A stretch of DNA of 23,552 nucleotides from an uncultured Clostridia bacterium (GTDB lineage Bacteria; Bacillota; Clostridia; Lachnospirales; Anaerotignaceae), in assembly GCA_910587735.1 (NCBI GenBank), contig CAJUNT010000033.1, forward strand, positions 1-23,552. The letters are read 5' to 3'. The position numbers were made by a program, and so were the translations under genes. Under the pieces are notes generated by a model. The model did no database searches and was not told the DNA's origin. It saw nothing but the letters and a program-made list of their open reading frames with translations. This document shows, one piece after another, positions 1 through 8,230 of this stretch (position 1 is its first letter; every line of letters starts with the position of its first letter).

Positions 1-63
1 ATTTTTAAAAGTCTTTTCTGTATTTTTATTTTCATATTAAGTTAACAAAACCTAAAAATTCAC

Positions 64-804
64 TTAATATTCCAGTTCTGGTAATGTTGTACTTTCTATA
101 CTACAATTTTTCAATAAAACCATAATATTGGTATAAAAATCAAATTCATATTTTATTTCTGGAAGTGTAGTATACCCTATATTGTAGCTATTTGCTAACA
201 TTAATACATCTGTATGAAAATCAATATTATCTTTTATTTCTGGGAGTATTGTTTCTACTATGGGACGAAATACTGCACCTGCAATATGCAAGCTTTTTTC
301 TGGTATAGCAATTTCTGACGCTGTTGCTGTATTTTGCTTTACTCCTTCTGGACGAGGAACAATATAGCCATTATGTACTAATTCCTTTTCTAATTCTGTT
401 AAATTTCCCATTACAATGGCGTCCATTGACATATCTTGATTATCTTTGATATACAACTTATAATCTGGAAACAAATTTTTCCATAATGCATAAATACTAG
501 GTATGGTGCCGTCCCAATGATTGATACCTATTTTTGCTCTAATCACCGTTCTATAAATATCATCTTGTAATATAGAGCTTTCATTTTTACTAGGCTGAAA
601 TGTCAATTCTCTTTTTGTTCCTACTAATTCCCCTAATATGTCAAGTTGCTTTCCTTTTGCATTATCCAAATCAAAACAAATGCATATTGTTTCTGCGCAA
701 TGTTCTATGTCGCTGATTTTTTCCAATATACAGCTTAGCCATTTTAAAAATTTAGGCTTTCTATGTTCTGGTACAATCAAATCCAAATATTTTTTATTGT
801 CCAT
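64..804 (-). CDS. DUF2612 baseplate/tail protein with C-terminal repeats
   Basis: This 246-residue protein matches the DUF2612 phage family, which lies directly after baseplate J in many contractile-tailed phages and is thought to link the baseplate to tail fibres. The N-terminal ~155 residues look like the family domain: a helical start, then GKQLDILGELVG, DDIYRTVIRAKIG and HWDGTIPSIYALW. The last ~60 residues are an extension made of two imperfect 27-28 residue repeats (residues about 185-212 and 213-239), each opening with T(I)LPEIK and containing FDF/IDF, plus a partial third copy TLPELEY at the C-terminus. The ATG at 804 follows AGGTGGTGAA. It begins 8 bases after the baseplate J stop. 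The family assignment is recalled from sequence pattern; a fibre-attachment role for the repeats is inference. Confidence 0.82.
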   Translation of the reverse strand: MDNKKYLDLIVPEHRKPKFLKWLSCILEKISDIEHCAETICICFDLDNAKGKQLDILGELVGTKRELTFQPSKNESSILQDDIYRTVIRAKIGINHWDGTIPSIYALWKNLFPDYKLYIKDNQDMSMDAIVMGNLTELEKELVHNGYIVPRPEGVKQNTATASEIAIPEKSLHIAGAVFRPIVETILPEIKDNIDFHTDVLMLANSYNIGYTTLPEIKYEFDFYTNIMVLLKNCSIESTTLPELEY

Positions 805-812
805 TTCACCAC

Positions 813-1994
813 CTACAATACAATCACTTCAATATTTTCTTTTTTTCCTCTTGTTACTTTTTGAAATAATATATCAATATCTTGCGTACTTTGGTTTTGT
901 TTTTCTGTACCTGCTGTTACTTCTACAATAGAAAAAGAAGGTATTTTTAAATCCTGCATAGCATAAAGTGCGACACCCCAAATAGCAGAAATAGATAAAT
1001 CATCACCAATCCTTAATGCGTTTAAATATTCTGATATATTTTGTTTTATTTTTTCTCCCAATTCAACTGTATAACCATACAATGCTTTTATTGTAACGGT
1101 AACAAAAATATCTTTATAAACTGGTCTAAAAAATGAAATCACGGTTTCTTCTGGTTTTCTATAAAAATCAAGTGTTGTAACAATTATATTTTCTGTACCA
1201 TATGTTCCCGTACCTGGTGTCTTTCTTAAATAAATTTCTCTTGCAATTTCCTGATTATCTCCACCTTCTGCTATAACAGCTATGCTATGCCCTGGTATAC
1301 CGTTTTCATCTGGCATACTATCAAAATTTTCATATACTCTTTGTCTGGAAACACCGCTGATTTCAGCAATACCGCCCATTGTCCCCTCTAATACTGTTTT
1401 AGAAGGTTTACAAGTACTGATATTTTGTCTTGCCCTCAAATTTCCATCTGTTTCAAATGCCTGTCCTCTTATTGCCTCTTGCTCATTTATGACACTTTCC
1501 CAACCTGCTGTTGGTGTGCCAATTTTACAAATTTCTTTTTCATTTGCTGTATGGTCAAATTCCTGACACACAACAGTTACTTTGATACTTCCGCTTTCTG
1601 GTATCACAACAATATCTGGTAAGTCCCATTTTATCCCTTCTATATCTTCTGCAATTCCTTCTATAATCTGTGTTTTTGGTACACCTGTAATCAATACGTC
1701 ACAAGTACTTTTTGTTTGTATTTTTCTTTTCATACCGTTTATTTTTACAACACTGTCTAATGCAGAACCGATTGCAGTTTTGGGGCTTCTGCTTTCATAT
1801 ACACTTTGTAATAATTCCATAGTGTCATATATTTTTGACGCTTGTGCTGATATCATTTCATAATCCTGACTATCATTTTCTAAATAAATATCTGCACCAA
1901 AAATGGACTTGGCGTGTTCCACCAAGTCCTCTACAATATCAACATATCTAGGAATATGTATTCCTTTTTCATCAATATAAGGTTTAAAATACAA
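813..1994 (-). CDS. Baseplate J-like protein
   Basis: The 393-residue protein is a baseplate J-like (Mu gp47/P2 gpJ family) wedge component, which forms the peripheral wedges of a contractile-tail baseplate. Recognisable parts are the N-terminal IPRYVDIVEDLVEHAKSIFG, the IYDTMELLQSVYESRSP helix, the SALDSVVKINGMKR segment, the central GTMGGIAEISGVSRQRVYEN and GIPGHSIAVIAEGGDNQEIA segments, and FRPVYKDIFVTVTIKAL near residue 290. Length is normal for the family. The start is TTG at 1994, preceded by AGGAGG with an 8-base gap; no ATG fits as well. It follows the gp25-like gene by 12 bases, the usual W-J order. The gene looks intact. Confidence 0.93.
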   Translation of the reverse strand: MYFKPYIDEKGIHIPRYVDIVEDLVEHAKSIFGADIYLENDSQDYEMISAQASKIYDTMELLQSVYESRSPKTAIGSALDSVVKINGMKRKIQTKSTCDVLITGVPKTQIIEGIAEDIEGIKWDLPDIVVIPESGSIKVTVVCQEFDHTANEKEICKIGTPTAGWESVINEQEAIRGQAFETDGNLRARQNISTCKPSKTVLEGTMGGIAEISGVSRQRVYENFDSMPDENGIPGHSIAVIAEGGDNQEIAREIYLRKTPGTGTYGTENIIVTTLDFYRKPEETVISFFRPVYKDIFVTVTIKALYGYTVELGEKIKQNISEYLNALRIGDDLSISAIWGVALYAMQDLKIPSFSIVEVTAGTEKQNQSTQDIDILFQKVTRGKKENIEVIVL

Positions 1995-2006
1995 AATAAA
2001 ACCCTC

Positions 2007-2414
2007 CTATTGTACTTTTCCAATATCTACCGAAATCGTGCCATATATCGTTTCTACAATACAATTTGCACTATATACACGATTTTGAAATGTGCTTGTA
2101 TAACTTTTGATTTCTTTTACATCTTTTGTATCTGCAATACGTTCTGTAATTAGCATATCTATCATTTCTTTGTGATTGCCATAACTGCCTAATATTTTTT
2201 CAAATAATGGTAAACCGTCCTCTGTATTTTCCCACCACTGCCCATAAAGCAATGCCAACCTTGTTTTGATTGCCTGTGCAACTGCCTCTTTGCCTTGTTT
2301 GATATCATTTTGTCCTAGTGTATAATCTCCATTTTTATCTAAAGCCCTATACTGCAACAAATTCACCGCCTTATATAGGTGTTTTTGTATTGTCATGTCC
2401 AGATACAACACCAT
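2007..2414 (-). CDS. Gp25/W-like baseplate wedge protein (DUF2634-like)
   Basis: A small (up to 135-residue) protein placed between spike and baseplate J, the position of the gp25/W-like wedge protein that anchors the sheath to the baseplate. Family-like features include AVAQAIKTRLALLYGQWWEN, in which the tryptophans and the basic helix match DUF2634/gp25-like proteins, then LPLFEKILGS and the C-terminal strands VYSANCIVETIYGTISVDIG. The longest reading frame starts at 2414 and overlaps the spike gene by 44 bases. An ATG at 2396 (MTIQKHLY) is an equally plausible start, and neither has a strong ribosome site, so translation is probably coupled to the spike gene. The exact Pfam family is uncertain. 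Confidence 0.8.
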   Translation of the reverse strand: MVLYLDMTIQKHLYKAVNLLQYRALDKNGDYTLGQNDIKQGKEAVAQAIKTRLALLYGQWWENTEDGLPLFEKILGSYGNHKEMIDMLITERIADTKDVKEIKSYTSTFQNRVYSANCIVETIYGTISVDIGKVQ

Positions 2415-3042
2415 TATGAATATGATTTATAAATGAAATACCACCAATGACCGCATTTTCTGTAATTTCTACATTTCCTTTTATAGTAGATTTACCATCT
2501 GTACCAATGTAACTACCATTTATCGTTGTATTTCCTTCTATTCGAATATTTTTCGATTTCAACAGTATGCCTTGTTCTGATAGCTGTATATAATCTGTAC
2601 CGCTGTCATTTCTTAATTGTACCCCTTCCATACAAATATTTTTTAATGCTTTTGGTACACTTGTAATACCTAATATCGCACAAGCGTCTGACAAATCGTG
2701 TCGTCTTTTTTCTGCTTGATTTTGTACTTCTCCCAACTGCCACCAACTATCTATACACATATCAGAAAATACAAGTAAACATTCATCACCCGCTTTTACT
2801 GGAAATGTTAAACTGTATCCTCCTGCTCTTGGAAATTGTACAGGTACATCAGAAAGCTCTGGCAATGCTGTAGATTTTCCTTGTAATGTGTCCTTAATTG
2901 CTGGTTGTACAGATACCGTTTGTTTTTGTGAATCAAACTGCACAACGATTGCTGGTATTGCTACTCTTGCATTTTGAATATAATTTTCTGTCATGACTCT
3001 TAGTGCTTCCTCATTATCTCCTATCCATTCACTAATGTTCAT
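2371..3042 (-). CDS. Baseplate spike (Gp138/gpV-like puncturing protein)
   Basis: The 223-residue protein fits the Gp138/gpV family of trimeric membrane-puncturing spikes at the tail tip. Residues ~27-110 give an OB-fold-like domain (VAIPAIVVQFDSQKQTVSVQP, then VPVQFPRAGGYSLTFPVKAGDECLLVF). The rest is short beta-strand repeats typical of a beta-helix (IQLSEQGILLKSKNIRIEGN, TTINGSYIGTDGKSTIKGN). It ends with HIHNGVVSGHDNTKTPI, matching the HxH-type iron-binding apex common in such spikes. The ATG at 3042 follows TAGGAG at a normal distance. It lies between the hub and gp25-like genes, as expected. It looks intact. Confidence 0.88.
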   Translation of the reverse strand: MNISEWIGDNEEALRVMTENYIQNARVAIPAIVVQFDSQKQTVSVQPAIKDTLQGKSTALPELSDVPVQFPRAGGYSLTFPVKAGDECLLVFSDMCIDSWWQLGEVQNQAEKRRHDLSDACAILGITSVPKALKNICMEGVQLRNDSGTDYIQLSEQGILLKSKNIRIEGNTTINGSYIGTDGKSTIKGNVEITENAVIGGISFINHIHNGVVSGHDNTKTPI

Positions 3043-3052
3043 ATTATTTCTC

Positions 3053-3967
3053 CTATCTCATACAATTTCCTGTTACTGGAACGGCTCCAGTTTGTGCCAC
3101 TGCTGTAAATTCTGTATACCATTCGTCGCCTCTTGTATCCCCTTTGTGCGTTAATTTAATGATTTTAAATATTCCAAAACCTTCTATATTTTTGACGCCA
3201 TTCTCTTTATCTACCTTTTGACGCTGTATAGAGCTAAAATCTATTGAAACCATTTTATTTAAGTCTAGTAAAGGATTTAATAGACACGTTGCTTGTATAC
3301 CCTCCTCTGTTTGCTCAGACATACCAATCAAGCCACTTTTGCTATTTAATTTGATTACTTCATTTGTAGGCAAATCCATTGCTTTTACAAATTCAATTTT
3401 ATTGTGATTAATGTAAAATGCAGCCTGTTCACTTTTTGCAATTTGTCTAAAATAATCCCTTGTCAATCCAAAAAGTGCTTTGCCTCTTGGTAATGCTGTT
3501 TGACTTAAATTTTCAGATATCTGTCCTAACTCTAATGCATTAGAAGATTGTTTTGTCATGTTTTCTAATATATCCCTTGTTGTTTGTCCTGCTCTAAAAG
3601 ACGCATTGATAATGCCTTTGTTGTAAAACAAATCTCCATCTTGTGATATCAATGTTAATGTATAAGTTGTGTTATCTTCCTTTCCTCTTAATGGCTGTAC
3701 AATATCTCCTGAAAAAATAAGCCCGTACTGTTGATTTTGATAGCCAGCTTCCAATATAATTTTTGCTCCTTCTTTTATAATGCTGTTTTCTGTTTGTGCT
3801 GATAAATTGTATAGCACAATTTCTGAATAATTAGGCGTTTCAGATAACGATTTCTCTATATGAAATGTGCAACGTAATGCAGATATATCCATACCAATAC
3901 CATTTATATCACTGACAATCACTCTGTATTTTCTTCCAAAAAGTACATTATCATGAAAATCACTCAA
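3053..3967 (-). CDS. Baseplate hub protein (gp27/D-like)
   Basis: The 304-residue protein occupies the hub position between plug and spike. Its opening FGRKYRVIVSDINGIGMDIS and the strand-rich segments FHIEKSLSETPNYSEIVLYNLS and AKIILEAGYQNQQYGLIFSGDI are characteristic of phage hub proteins that bind the tail tube end and carry the spike. Further hub-like motifs are TRDILENMTKQ and LFGLTRDYFRQIAKSEQAAFYI around residues 130-185, and a C-terminal ending in DEWYTEFTAVA. The start is TTG at 3967 after a run of six G; it overlaps the preceding plug gene by 8 bases, implying translational coupling. The function is inferred from position and sequence pattern. Confidence 0.85.
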   Translation of the reverse strand: MSDFHDNVLFGRKYRVIVSDINGIGMDISALRCTFHIEKSLSETPNYSEIVLYNLSAQTENSIIKEGAKIILEAGYQNQQYGLIFSGDIVQPLRGKEDNTTYTLTLISQDGDLFYNKGIINASFRAGQTTRDILENMTKQSSNALELGQISENLSQTALPRGKALFGLTRDYFRQIAKSEQAAFYINHNKIEFVKAMDLPTNEVIKLNSKSGLIGMSEQTEEGIQATCLLNPLLDLNKMVSIDFSSIQRQKVDKENGVKNIEGFGIFKIIKLTHKGDTRGDEWYTEFTAVAQTGAVPVTGNCMR

Positions 3968-4316
3968 TGGTGTCCCCCCAAACTAATATAAAATCAGCAC
4001 CTAAATTGGTAACATCTGGATTTTCTTTTTTGATAGAATCATTGATTTTAATGACATACATAGAACCAATTTGCAAATAACTATATTGCTCTAAAACATT
4101 TGCTGCTGGATATTCACTTGCTAGTAGAGGTAATCCAGAAAGTATTATTTCTCCTGTATTGCCGTTTGCAATATCTATATTCCAATATCCCGCTTGACTA
4201 TTGTATTTTATTGTTAGTAAAAAAGAAATGTTTTTGTTGTCAATGGGTACTTTTACATACATCTGTTGGTTTGGCTCTGTTGTTAGCGGTATCATACAGT
4301 AGTTATATTCTTGCAT
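3960..4316 (-). CDS. Baseplate plug protein (Pam3 gp18-like)
   Basis: The 118-residue protein resembles the cyanophage Pam3 gp18 plug family, a small beta protein that closes the central channel of simple contractile-tail baseplates. Seen in the sequence: MIPLTTEPNQQMYVKVPIDN at the start, then LLTIKYNSQAGYWNIDIAN, TGEIILSGLPLLASEYPAAN and a C-terminal NLGADFILVWGDT, all typical of this family. The ATG at 4316 has a GGTGA ribosome site that overlaps the end of the Dit-like frame. The gene is in the same frame as the upstream Dit-like reading frame but is separated from it by a natural TAG at 4332-4334. It is intact and followed at once by the hub. Confidence 0.87.
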   Translation of the reverse strand: MQEYNYCMIPLTTEPNQQMYVKVPIDNKNISFLLTIKYNSQAGYWNIDIANGNTGEIILSGLPLLASEYPAANVLEQYSYLQIGSMYVIKINDSIKKENPDVTNLGADFILVWGDTIE

Positions 4317-4331
4317 ATTTTCACCAGCTTT

Positions 4332-4952
4332 CTAAATTCCAGACAGTACTTTTAGTGTTGACTTATTAATAACTTTTTCTTCTACTTTTGCTTGTACTGG
4401 TTTTGAAACATTCTTTTTTGGTATAGGCTGTATCGTTCCCTTTTTCGTTGTACCTGTTTTTTGAGGCTCTGCACTTGTTTTATTTTCTATTAGAACAGCT
4501 TGCGTTTTTGCTGTAATGATTTCTGTTAATGTCACTGTTGCTTTTAAAGCAAATAGTGTTGTATAATCATCTGGTGCAGTAATATTTTCAATCAACATAT
4601 TTTTATACGTTTTTAGTCTTGTATGTACTGTTAAAGGTTGTCTTTCTGCTTGTAATTTTAAAAGAGTATCATAGGCACTGACAGAACGAGTATATTTTTG
4701 TTAAAACTGTCCAGATACATAACTAACACAAGCGTCACTCATACCGATTTCCATTGTAATTGTTTGAGGTTCTAAATAGGCGTGGTCTGTTATATTTGCC
4801 CCTTGTTCCACAGGGTGACTTGTCATTGTTAATTTGCTTGTGTGGTCTACTTTCAAAAATGCGTCAAAAAAATAGCTTTCTATATTTGTTTTGATTCCTA
4901 TTAATTGCGGAATATCCTCCCCTCTATAAGGCGGCATACCATAAGAAGCCAT
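4332..4952 (-). pseudogene. Dit-like baseplate/tail protein interrupted by an in-frame TAA
   Basis: One continuous frame runs from the ATG at 4952 (ribosome site GGAGGTGAT) to the TAG at 4332, but TAA at 4701-4703 interrupts it after 83 residues. The N-terminal part has IGIKTNIESYFFDAFLKVDH and SHPVEQGANITDHAYLEP, the signature of Dit-like baseplate proteins (compare PVExGxxITDH). The part after the stop continues the family pattern without a gap (YTRSVSAYDTLLKLQAE, TVHTRLKTYKNMLIENITAP, FALKATVTLTEI), followed by a Lys/Pro/Thr-rich linker tail. Without the stop the protein would be 206 residues. No start with a ribosome site exists for the C-terminal half. It is either a nonsense mutation or a base error; stop reassignment is unlikely because intact genes end in TAA. 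Confidence 0.82.
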
Positions 4953-4967
4953 AAAATCACCTCCATT

Positions 4968-5756
4968 TTATAACGCTCCTTGCAAATTTCTAATCCTCTT
5001 TTGTACTGTCCTATCAACCGCCTTTGCTGTTGATTCTGGTTTACCAGACGTATCATGTATAGTATACTTTGAAGTCATATCAATAAAATACTGGTTTGAT
5101 ACTGTTTGATTTGTGGTTTGATATGTTGTTGCTGTCAATCCTGTTTGTAATTTTGCCATATTGCTTGCTACTTGCTCTAACATTCCTTTTGTCTTTTGTA
5201 TTTGCTTTGGTTGAAATCTTGAAAGACCTAAATAGTCTGCCCCTTTCTGCAAAAGTTGTTTTGCTCTATCTTTTTTTGTTAATGGTACAATCAATTCTGG
5301 CTGATTTCCTTCTGCAATTTCAGCTATTTGATGTTGTGTAACAAGTCCACCTTCTGCATAACCCTTTTCACTATTTCCGCCAAATACAAAATTTTTCACA
5401 CCGCTTAATTTATCTCCAATACCATTAAAAGTGCTTTTTATTTTAGCAACTTTTGTTTCAAACCAATCCACTACAGGCTGAAAAACATTTTTAATATTAT
5501 TTACTGCCTCTGAAAATTTTTGCTGTATATATTGAGGGATGCTTGAAAATTTATTTTTAATATCATTTACTTTGCTTTGAAACCAATTCACAATAGGAGA
5601 AAATACTTGTTTGATTACAGAAACGACTTTAGCAATGAGATTTTTAAAAAACGCAACAATGTTATTCCAAATAGCAACAACAGCTTGATATGCACCATCA
5701 AAATCGCCTTGTATCAAACTTTTTACAACAGAGAAAATTAACTTGATATTTCCCAA
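4968..5756 (-). pseudogene. Tape measure protein, C-terminal part in the -1 frame
   Basis: This 262-residue frame carries the C-terminal end of the tape measure protein. It opens in mid-domain (GNIKLIFSVVKSLIQGDFDG) and has the repeated amphipathic pattern of tape measures (NWFQSKVNDIKNKFSSI, DWFETKVAKIKSTFNGI). It then shows the conserved tape-measure C-terminal motif GYAEGGLVTQHQIAEIAEG followed by PELIVPL. Its only possible start at the left of the overlap is TTG at 5756 with no ribosome site. It overlaps the upstream part by 19 bases, in the -1 frame. Joining the two by a -1 shift on the T7 run at 5765-5771 adds S-Y-A before this segment and gives an 869-residue protein. Real recoding, an indel mutation or a homopolymer sequencing error would all explain it. 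Confidence 0.8.
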
Positions 5757-7576
5757 AGCATATGAAAAAAATCTATTATGATACTGATAAAATTTTCTAC
5801 TGTTGTAGTGATTGCCTGCATGACTCTGCCAAAAAAGGAATCTGAATTTGCAAATTTATTTTTAAAATCCTGCCACTTTTGAAGTATAAAATTGACTGCT
5901 TCTGTCATAACGTCTTTTATTTTATTTCCAAATGCAATAAAAAACGCTTTTACTTTATCCCAATTTTTTATAACAAGTATTGCAATGGTAATGAGCGCAG
6001 CAACTGCCAATACAATCAATCCCATAGGAGAAGTAAAAAAACTGATTGCAGAACTTATTCCTTTTACAATGATAGAGCCTGCACTCTTTATTACTTTTAA
6101 TGCTGTTTTTGCTATTTTTGTTCCATATTTTACAATAGCACTGACTACCTTTTTACTCGCACTTGCCATATTCTTTACAACATCAACTGAATGAGTCAAT
6201 AAATTTTTAAAATCTTGCCATTTTTCTTTTAAATTTGTAATTTTATCTCCAAGTGACTGTATACCGTTTTTGATTCCTTTACCAATTTTCCAAGCTAAAA
6301 AAGCCACTCCAATACTTTTTATAATGCTTTCTGAATCACTAACTTTATTCAGCCATTGCAGAACAATTTTAACAGCACTTATCGCACCGTTTAATAAATC
6401 CAAAAGTAAAGGCAGTCCAACAGATATTGTCCATTCTAAAAATGTTTTTCCTTTTCCTCCAAAACTATCTAAAAATGTCCTGCCTATATTTTTTAAAGTA
6501 TCTAATACCAAAAATAATATTTCTTTTAAATTTACAAATAATTTCTTTATTTTTTCAATAGAACTACTATTTTGAAATTGTTTAAAAAGGTCTTTTACCG
6601 TATTCTTTGCATTTAATATCCATTGTTTGATAGTTTCCATAGCGTCAATAAAGCATTGTTTAAACTTTTCTATTGTGCCACTATCCTTTAATGTACTATA
6701 AATATCAATCAGTTTTTGCCATAGTCCACCGAGTAAAGCGTCTTTTTCATCTATGTATCCAAAAAAGTCCTCTAATAAAAGTAATGCAGCTGTAATAATA
6801 AACATCAATTTTCTAATAGGTCCCGCTCTAATAAATAATGCTAATGCAGCCAATAACGCTGTTACTATTTTAATTTCTTTTGGTATCATATCAAATATTT
6901 TTTTAATAGCGTCAAATATTGCTTTTGCACCTCTTATGACAGTAAGCCCTAACCTCACAATAGAGGAGAGAAAAAAGCCTATACCTTTTGACCATTTAGG
7001 AATGTTTTTTAATATGACATCGTTCAAACTACCAAATAGTTGTTTTGTTTTTTCAAGTGGTTGCTGTAAATATTTCATGGTATAATGTCCTATCCATGTT
7101 AATGCAAGCATACTTTGTTGTTTTAGTCTTAAAAATTCTATTTTGATATCATTGACTTGCTGTACTCCTACAGACATATCAGGTATTTGTATTTTTTGAG
7201 CGTCCTTCTGCAATATTTTAAATTGTTCCTGCAATTCTTCGCTTGCTTCGATATCCTCCATAGATACACTCATAGCGTCAAGTGCCGCTTTTAATCTATA
7301 TGCCTTCTCTCTGCTTTCTCCTATTTCCTCGGCATAGTCTGCTATTTCCTTTTCTGCATTTGCTATATGATTTAAAAATTTTGCAACGCCTATACTTGTT
7401 GCTCCAATAAGCGAAACCACTGCTGTACCTGCAACAGCAAATTTTTTAGCAAAACCTTTTACAAAACTGCTTACTTCTCCATCTGCTTCATCAAGTGCTT
7501 CTCCTAGCCTTTCAGAAAAGTTGTCTTGTATACCAAGTGATACAAGGTATTCCTTAATATATTCAGAAGCCGGCAT
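5738..7576 (-). CDS. Tail tape measure protein, main (N-terminal) part
   Basis: This 612-residue frame is the body of the tape measure protein, which sets tail length and is packed inside the tube. It begins with a helical head (SEYIKEYLVSLGIQDNFSER) and a hydrophobic segment (FAVAGTAVVSLIGATSIGVAKF). Then come LPA/MIPKEIK-type spans with hydrophobic helices (IVTALLAALALFI, KLMFIITAALLLLEDFFGYI; SPMGLIVLAVAALITIAILVI) and many amphipathic repeats with spaced aromatic residues. ATG at 7576 follows AAGGAAG and overlaps the end of the frameshifted chaperone by 14 bases. The frame ends in DFFHMLWEISS and lacks the family's C-terminal motif, which lies in the next frame (4968-5756). The break follows a T7 run at 5765-5771. 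Confidence 0.88.
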   Translation of the reverse strand: MPASEYIKEYLVSLGIQDNFSERLGEALDEADGEVSSFVKGFAKKFAVAGTAVVSLIGATSIGVAKFLNHIANAEKEIADYAEEIGESREKAYRLKAALDAMSVSMEDIEASEELQEQFKILQKDAQKIQIPDMSVGVQQVNDIKIEFLRLKQQSMLALTWIGHYTMKYLQQPLEKTKQLFGSLNDVILKNIPKWSKGIGFFLSSIVRLGLTVIRGAKAIFDAIKKIFDMIPKEIKIVTALLAALALFIRAGPIRKLMFIITAALLLLEDFFGYIDEKDALLGGLWQKLIDIYSTLKDSGTIEKFKQCFIDAMETIKQWILNAKNTVKDLFKQFQNSSSIEKIKKLFVNLKEILFLVLDTLKNIGRTFLDSFGGKGKTFLEWTISVGLPLLLDLLNGAISAVKIVLQWLNKVSDSESIIKSIGVAFLAWKIGKGIKNGIQSLGDKITNLKEKWQDFKNLLTHSVDVVKNMASASKKVVSAIVKYGTKIAKTALKVIKSAGSIIVKGISSAISFFTSPMGLIVLAVAALITIAILVIKNWDKVKAFFIAFGNKIKDVMTEAVNFILQKWQDFKNKFANSDSFFGRVMQAITTTVENFISIIIDFFHMLWEISS

Positions 7577-8215
7577 TTTTTCTCACTTCCTTTTGCTGCT
7601 CCATATATTGGTATTCTCGTTTCTCATTTTCACTTTTGACAATCATGACTTCCGTTATATCAAGTAAATCATCAAGCGTATATGTTCCGTCCCATATTTC
7701 ATATTGTTTCCAATAGCCTGCAATAACTGGAGCATATAGCATATCTTCTACATTTTCACATTTTGCTTGAATGTATCCACAATCGGACTGAACTTGGAAC
7801 GCCAAAGGCTTACGTCGAAAAAACCTTCATAATTAAATAATAATACTTCTGTAACTAAGCGTAATGTTAATACAACGTCTGTATCCATATCTGCAACGCC
7901 ATAAGTACCATCTGTATTTAAAACATTTGCTGCACCTGCTGGAAGTATTTCAGAACAATGCTGTAATGATGTATCAATTACTTTGTCTAAATCGTTATCT
8001 TCCAATGATTCCAAACAATTTTGTATTGCTAAAAACATATCATTTTCTTTTACTGTTTCTACTTTCTTTGTTTTTGTTTCTTCAAAAAATATAGAAAAAG
8101 CTGGCAACGACTTTGCTAATATTGTTTTTGCAAGCTTCAAACTTGATTTTACATTCATTTTTTTAATGATAAATGTTCTGTTATCTACTTGTATTGTTTT
8201 TGTATTTCCGTTCAT
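7563..8215 (-). CDS. Tail assembly chaperone, long frameshifted form (gpGT-like)
   Basis: A -1 slip at T_TTT_TTC (7817-7823) joins the first ~133 residues of the short chaperone to a downstream frame that ends at 7563. The fusion is about 217 residues. After the Phe-Phe slip codons it continues RRKPLAFQVQSDCGYIQAKC, then VIAGYWKQYEIWDGTYTLDD and a charged tail MVKSENEKREYQYMEQQKEV. The downstream frame has no good start of its own: its first candidate is TTG at 7805 without a ribosome site. Position between tail tube and tape measure, the overlap arrangement and the canonical slippery heptamer all match the G/GT chaperone system that coats the tape measure in many phages. The frameshift itself is inferred and not shown by sequence alone. 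Confidence 0.78.
7748..8215 (-). CDS. Tail assembly chaperone, short form (gpG-like)
   Basis: A 155-residue protein between the tube and tape measure genes, the usual place of the tail assembly chaperone that binds the tape measure while the tube polymerises. It opens with MNGNTKTIQVDNRTFIIKKM, followed by a helical core (SSLKLAKTILAKSLPAFSIF), an acidic/lysine stretch, and VVLTLRLVTEVLLFNYEGFF just before the slip site. The frame extends to TTG at 8221, but ATG at 8215 is better placed (AGGAG with a 9-base gap). In the unshifted frame it ends in DTFKQNVKM and TAG at 7748. The specific Pfam family is not clear to me; the assignment rests on position, size and the frameshift. Confidence 0.8.
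   Translation of the reverse strand: MNGNTKTIQVDNRTFIIKKMNVKSSLKLAKTILAKSLPAFSIFFEETKTKKVETVKENDMFLAIQNCLESLEDNDLDKVIDTSLQHCSEILPAGAANVLNTDGTYGVADMDTDVVLTLRLVTEVLLFNYEGFFDVSLWRSKFSPIVDTFKQNVKM
7817..7823 (-). other. Slippery heptamer T_TTT_TTC for -1 ribosomal frameshifting
   Basis: On the coding strand the sequence is T TTT TTC, with TTT and TTC in the zero-frame codons (Phe-Phe). After a -1 slip both codons read TTT, so pairing is retained, the classical X_XXY_YYZ rule. It lies about 22 codons before the stop of the short chaperone and opens into a frame that runs without a stop to 7563. No strong downstream pseudoknot is apparent by eye; a small stem is possible around 7794-7808. Confidence 0.75.
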
Positions 8216-8230
8216 ATTCAAACACTCCTA

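Noticed and set aside
1..35. Possible start of a further minus-strand gene (ATG at 35, reading MKIKIQKRLLKN off the left edge).
   Set aside because: Only about 12 codons are visible, there is no ribosome site upstream and the composition is low-complexity. A fibre gene is expected here but cannot be supported.
4332..4598. Separate gene starting at ATG 4598.
   Set aside because: It is in the same frame as the upstream Dit-like part, lacks a ribosome site, and its conserved sequence begins upstream of the ATG.
4701..4703. Reassigned TAA codon (alternative genetic code).
   Set aside because: Intact genes in the window end with TAA, TAG and TGA, and no other conserved gene contains an internal in-frame stop.
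6753..7085. Long + strand open frames opposite the tape measure and other structural genes.
   Set aside because: They are antisense shadows with Phe/Ser/Ile-rich composition, no ribosome sites and no recognisable families, lying over well-supported minus-strand genes.
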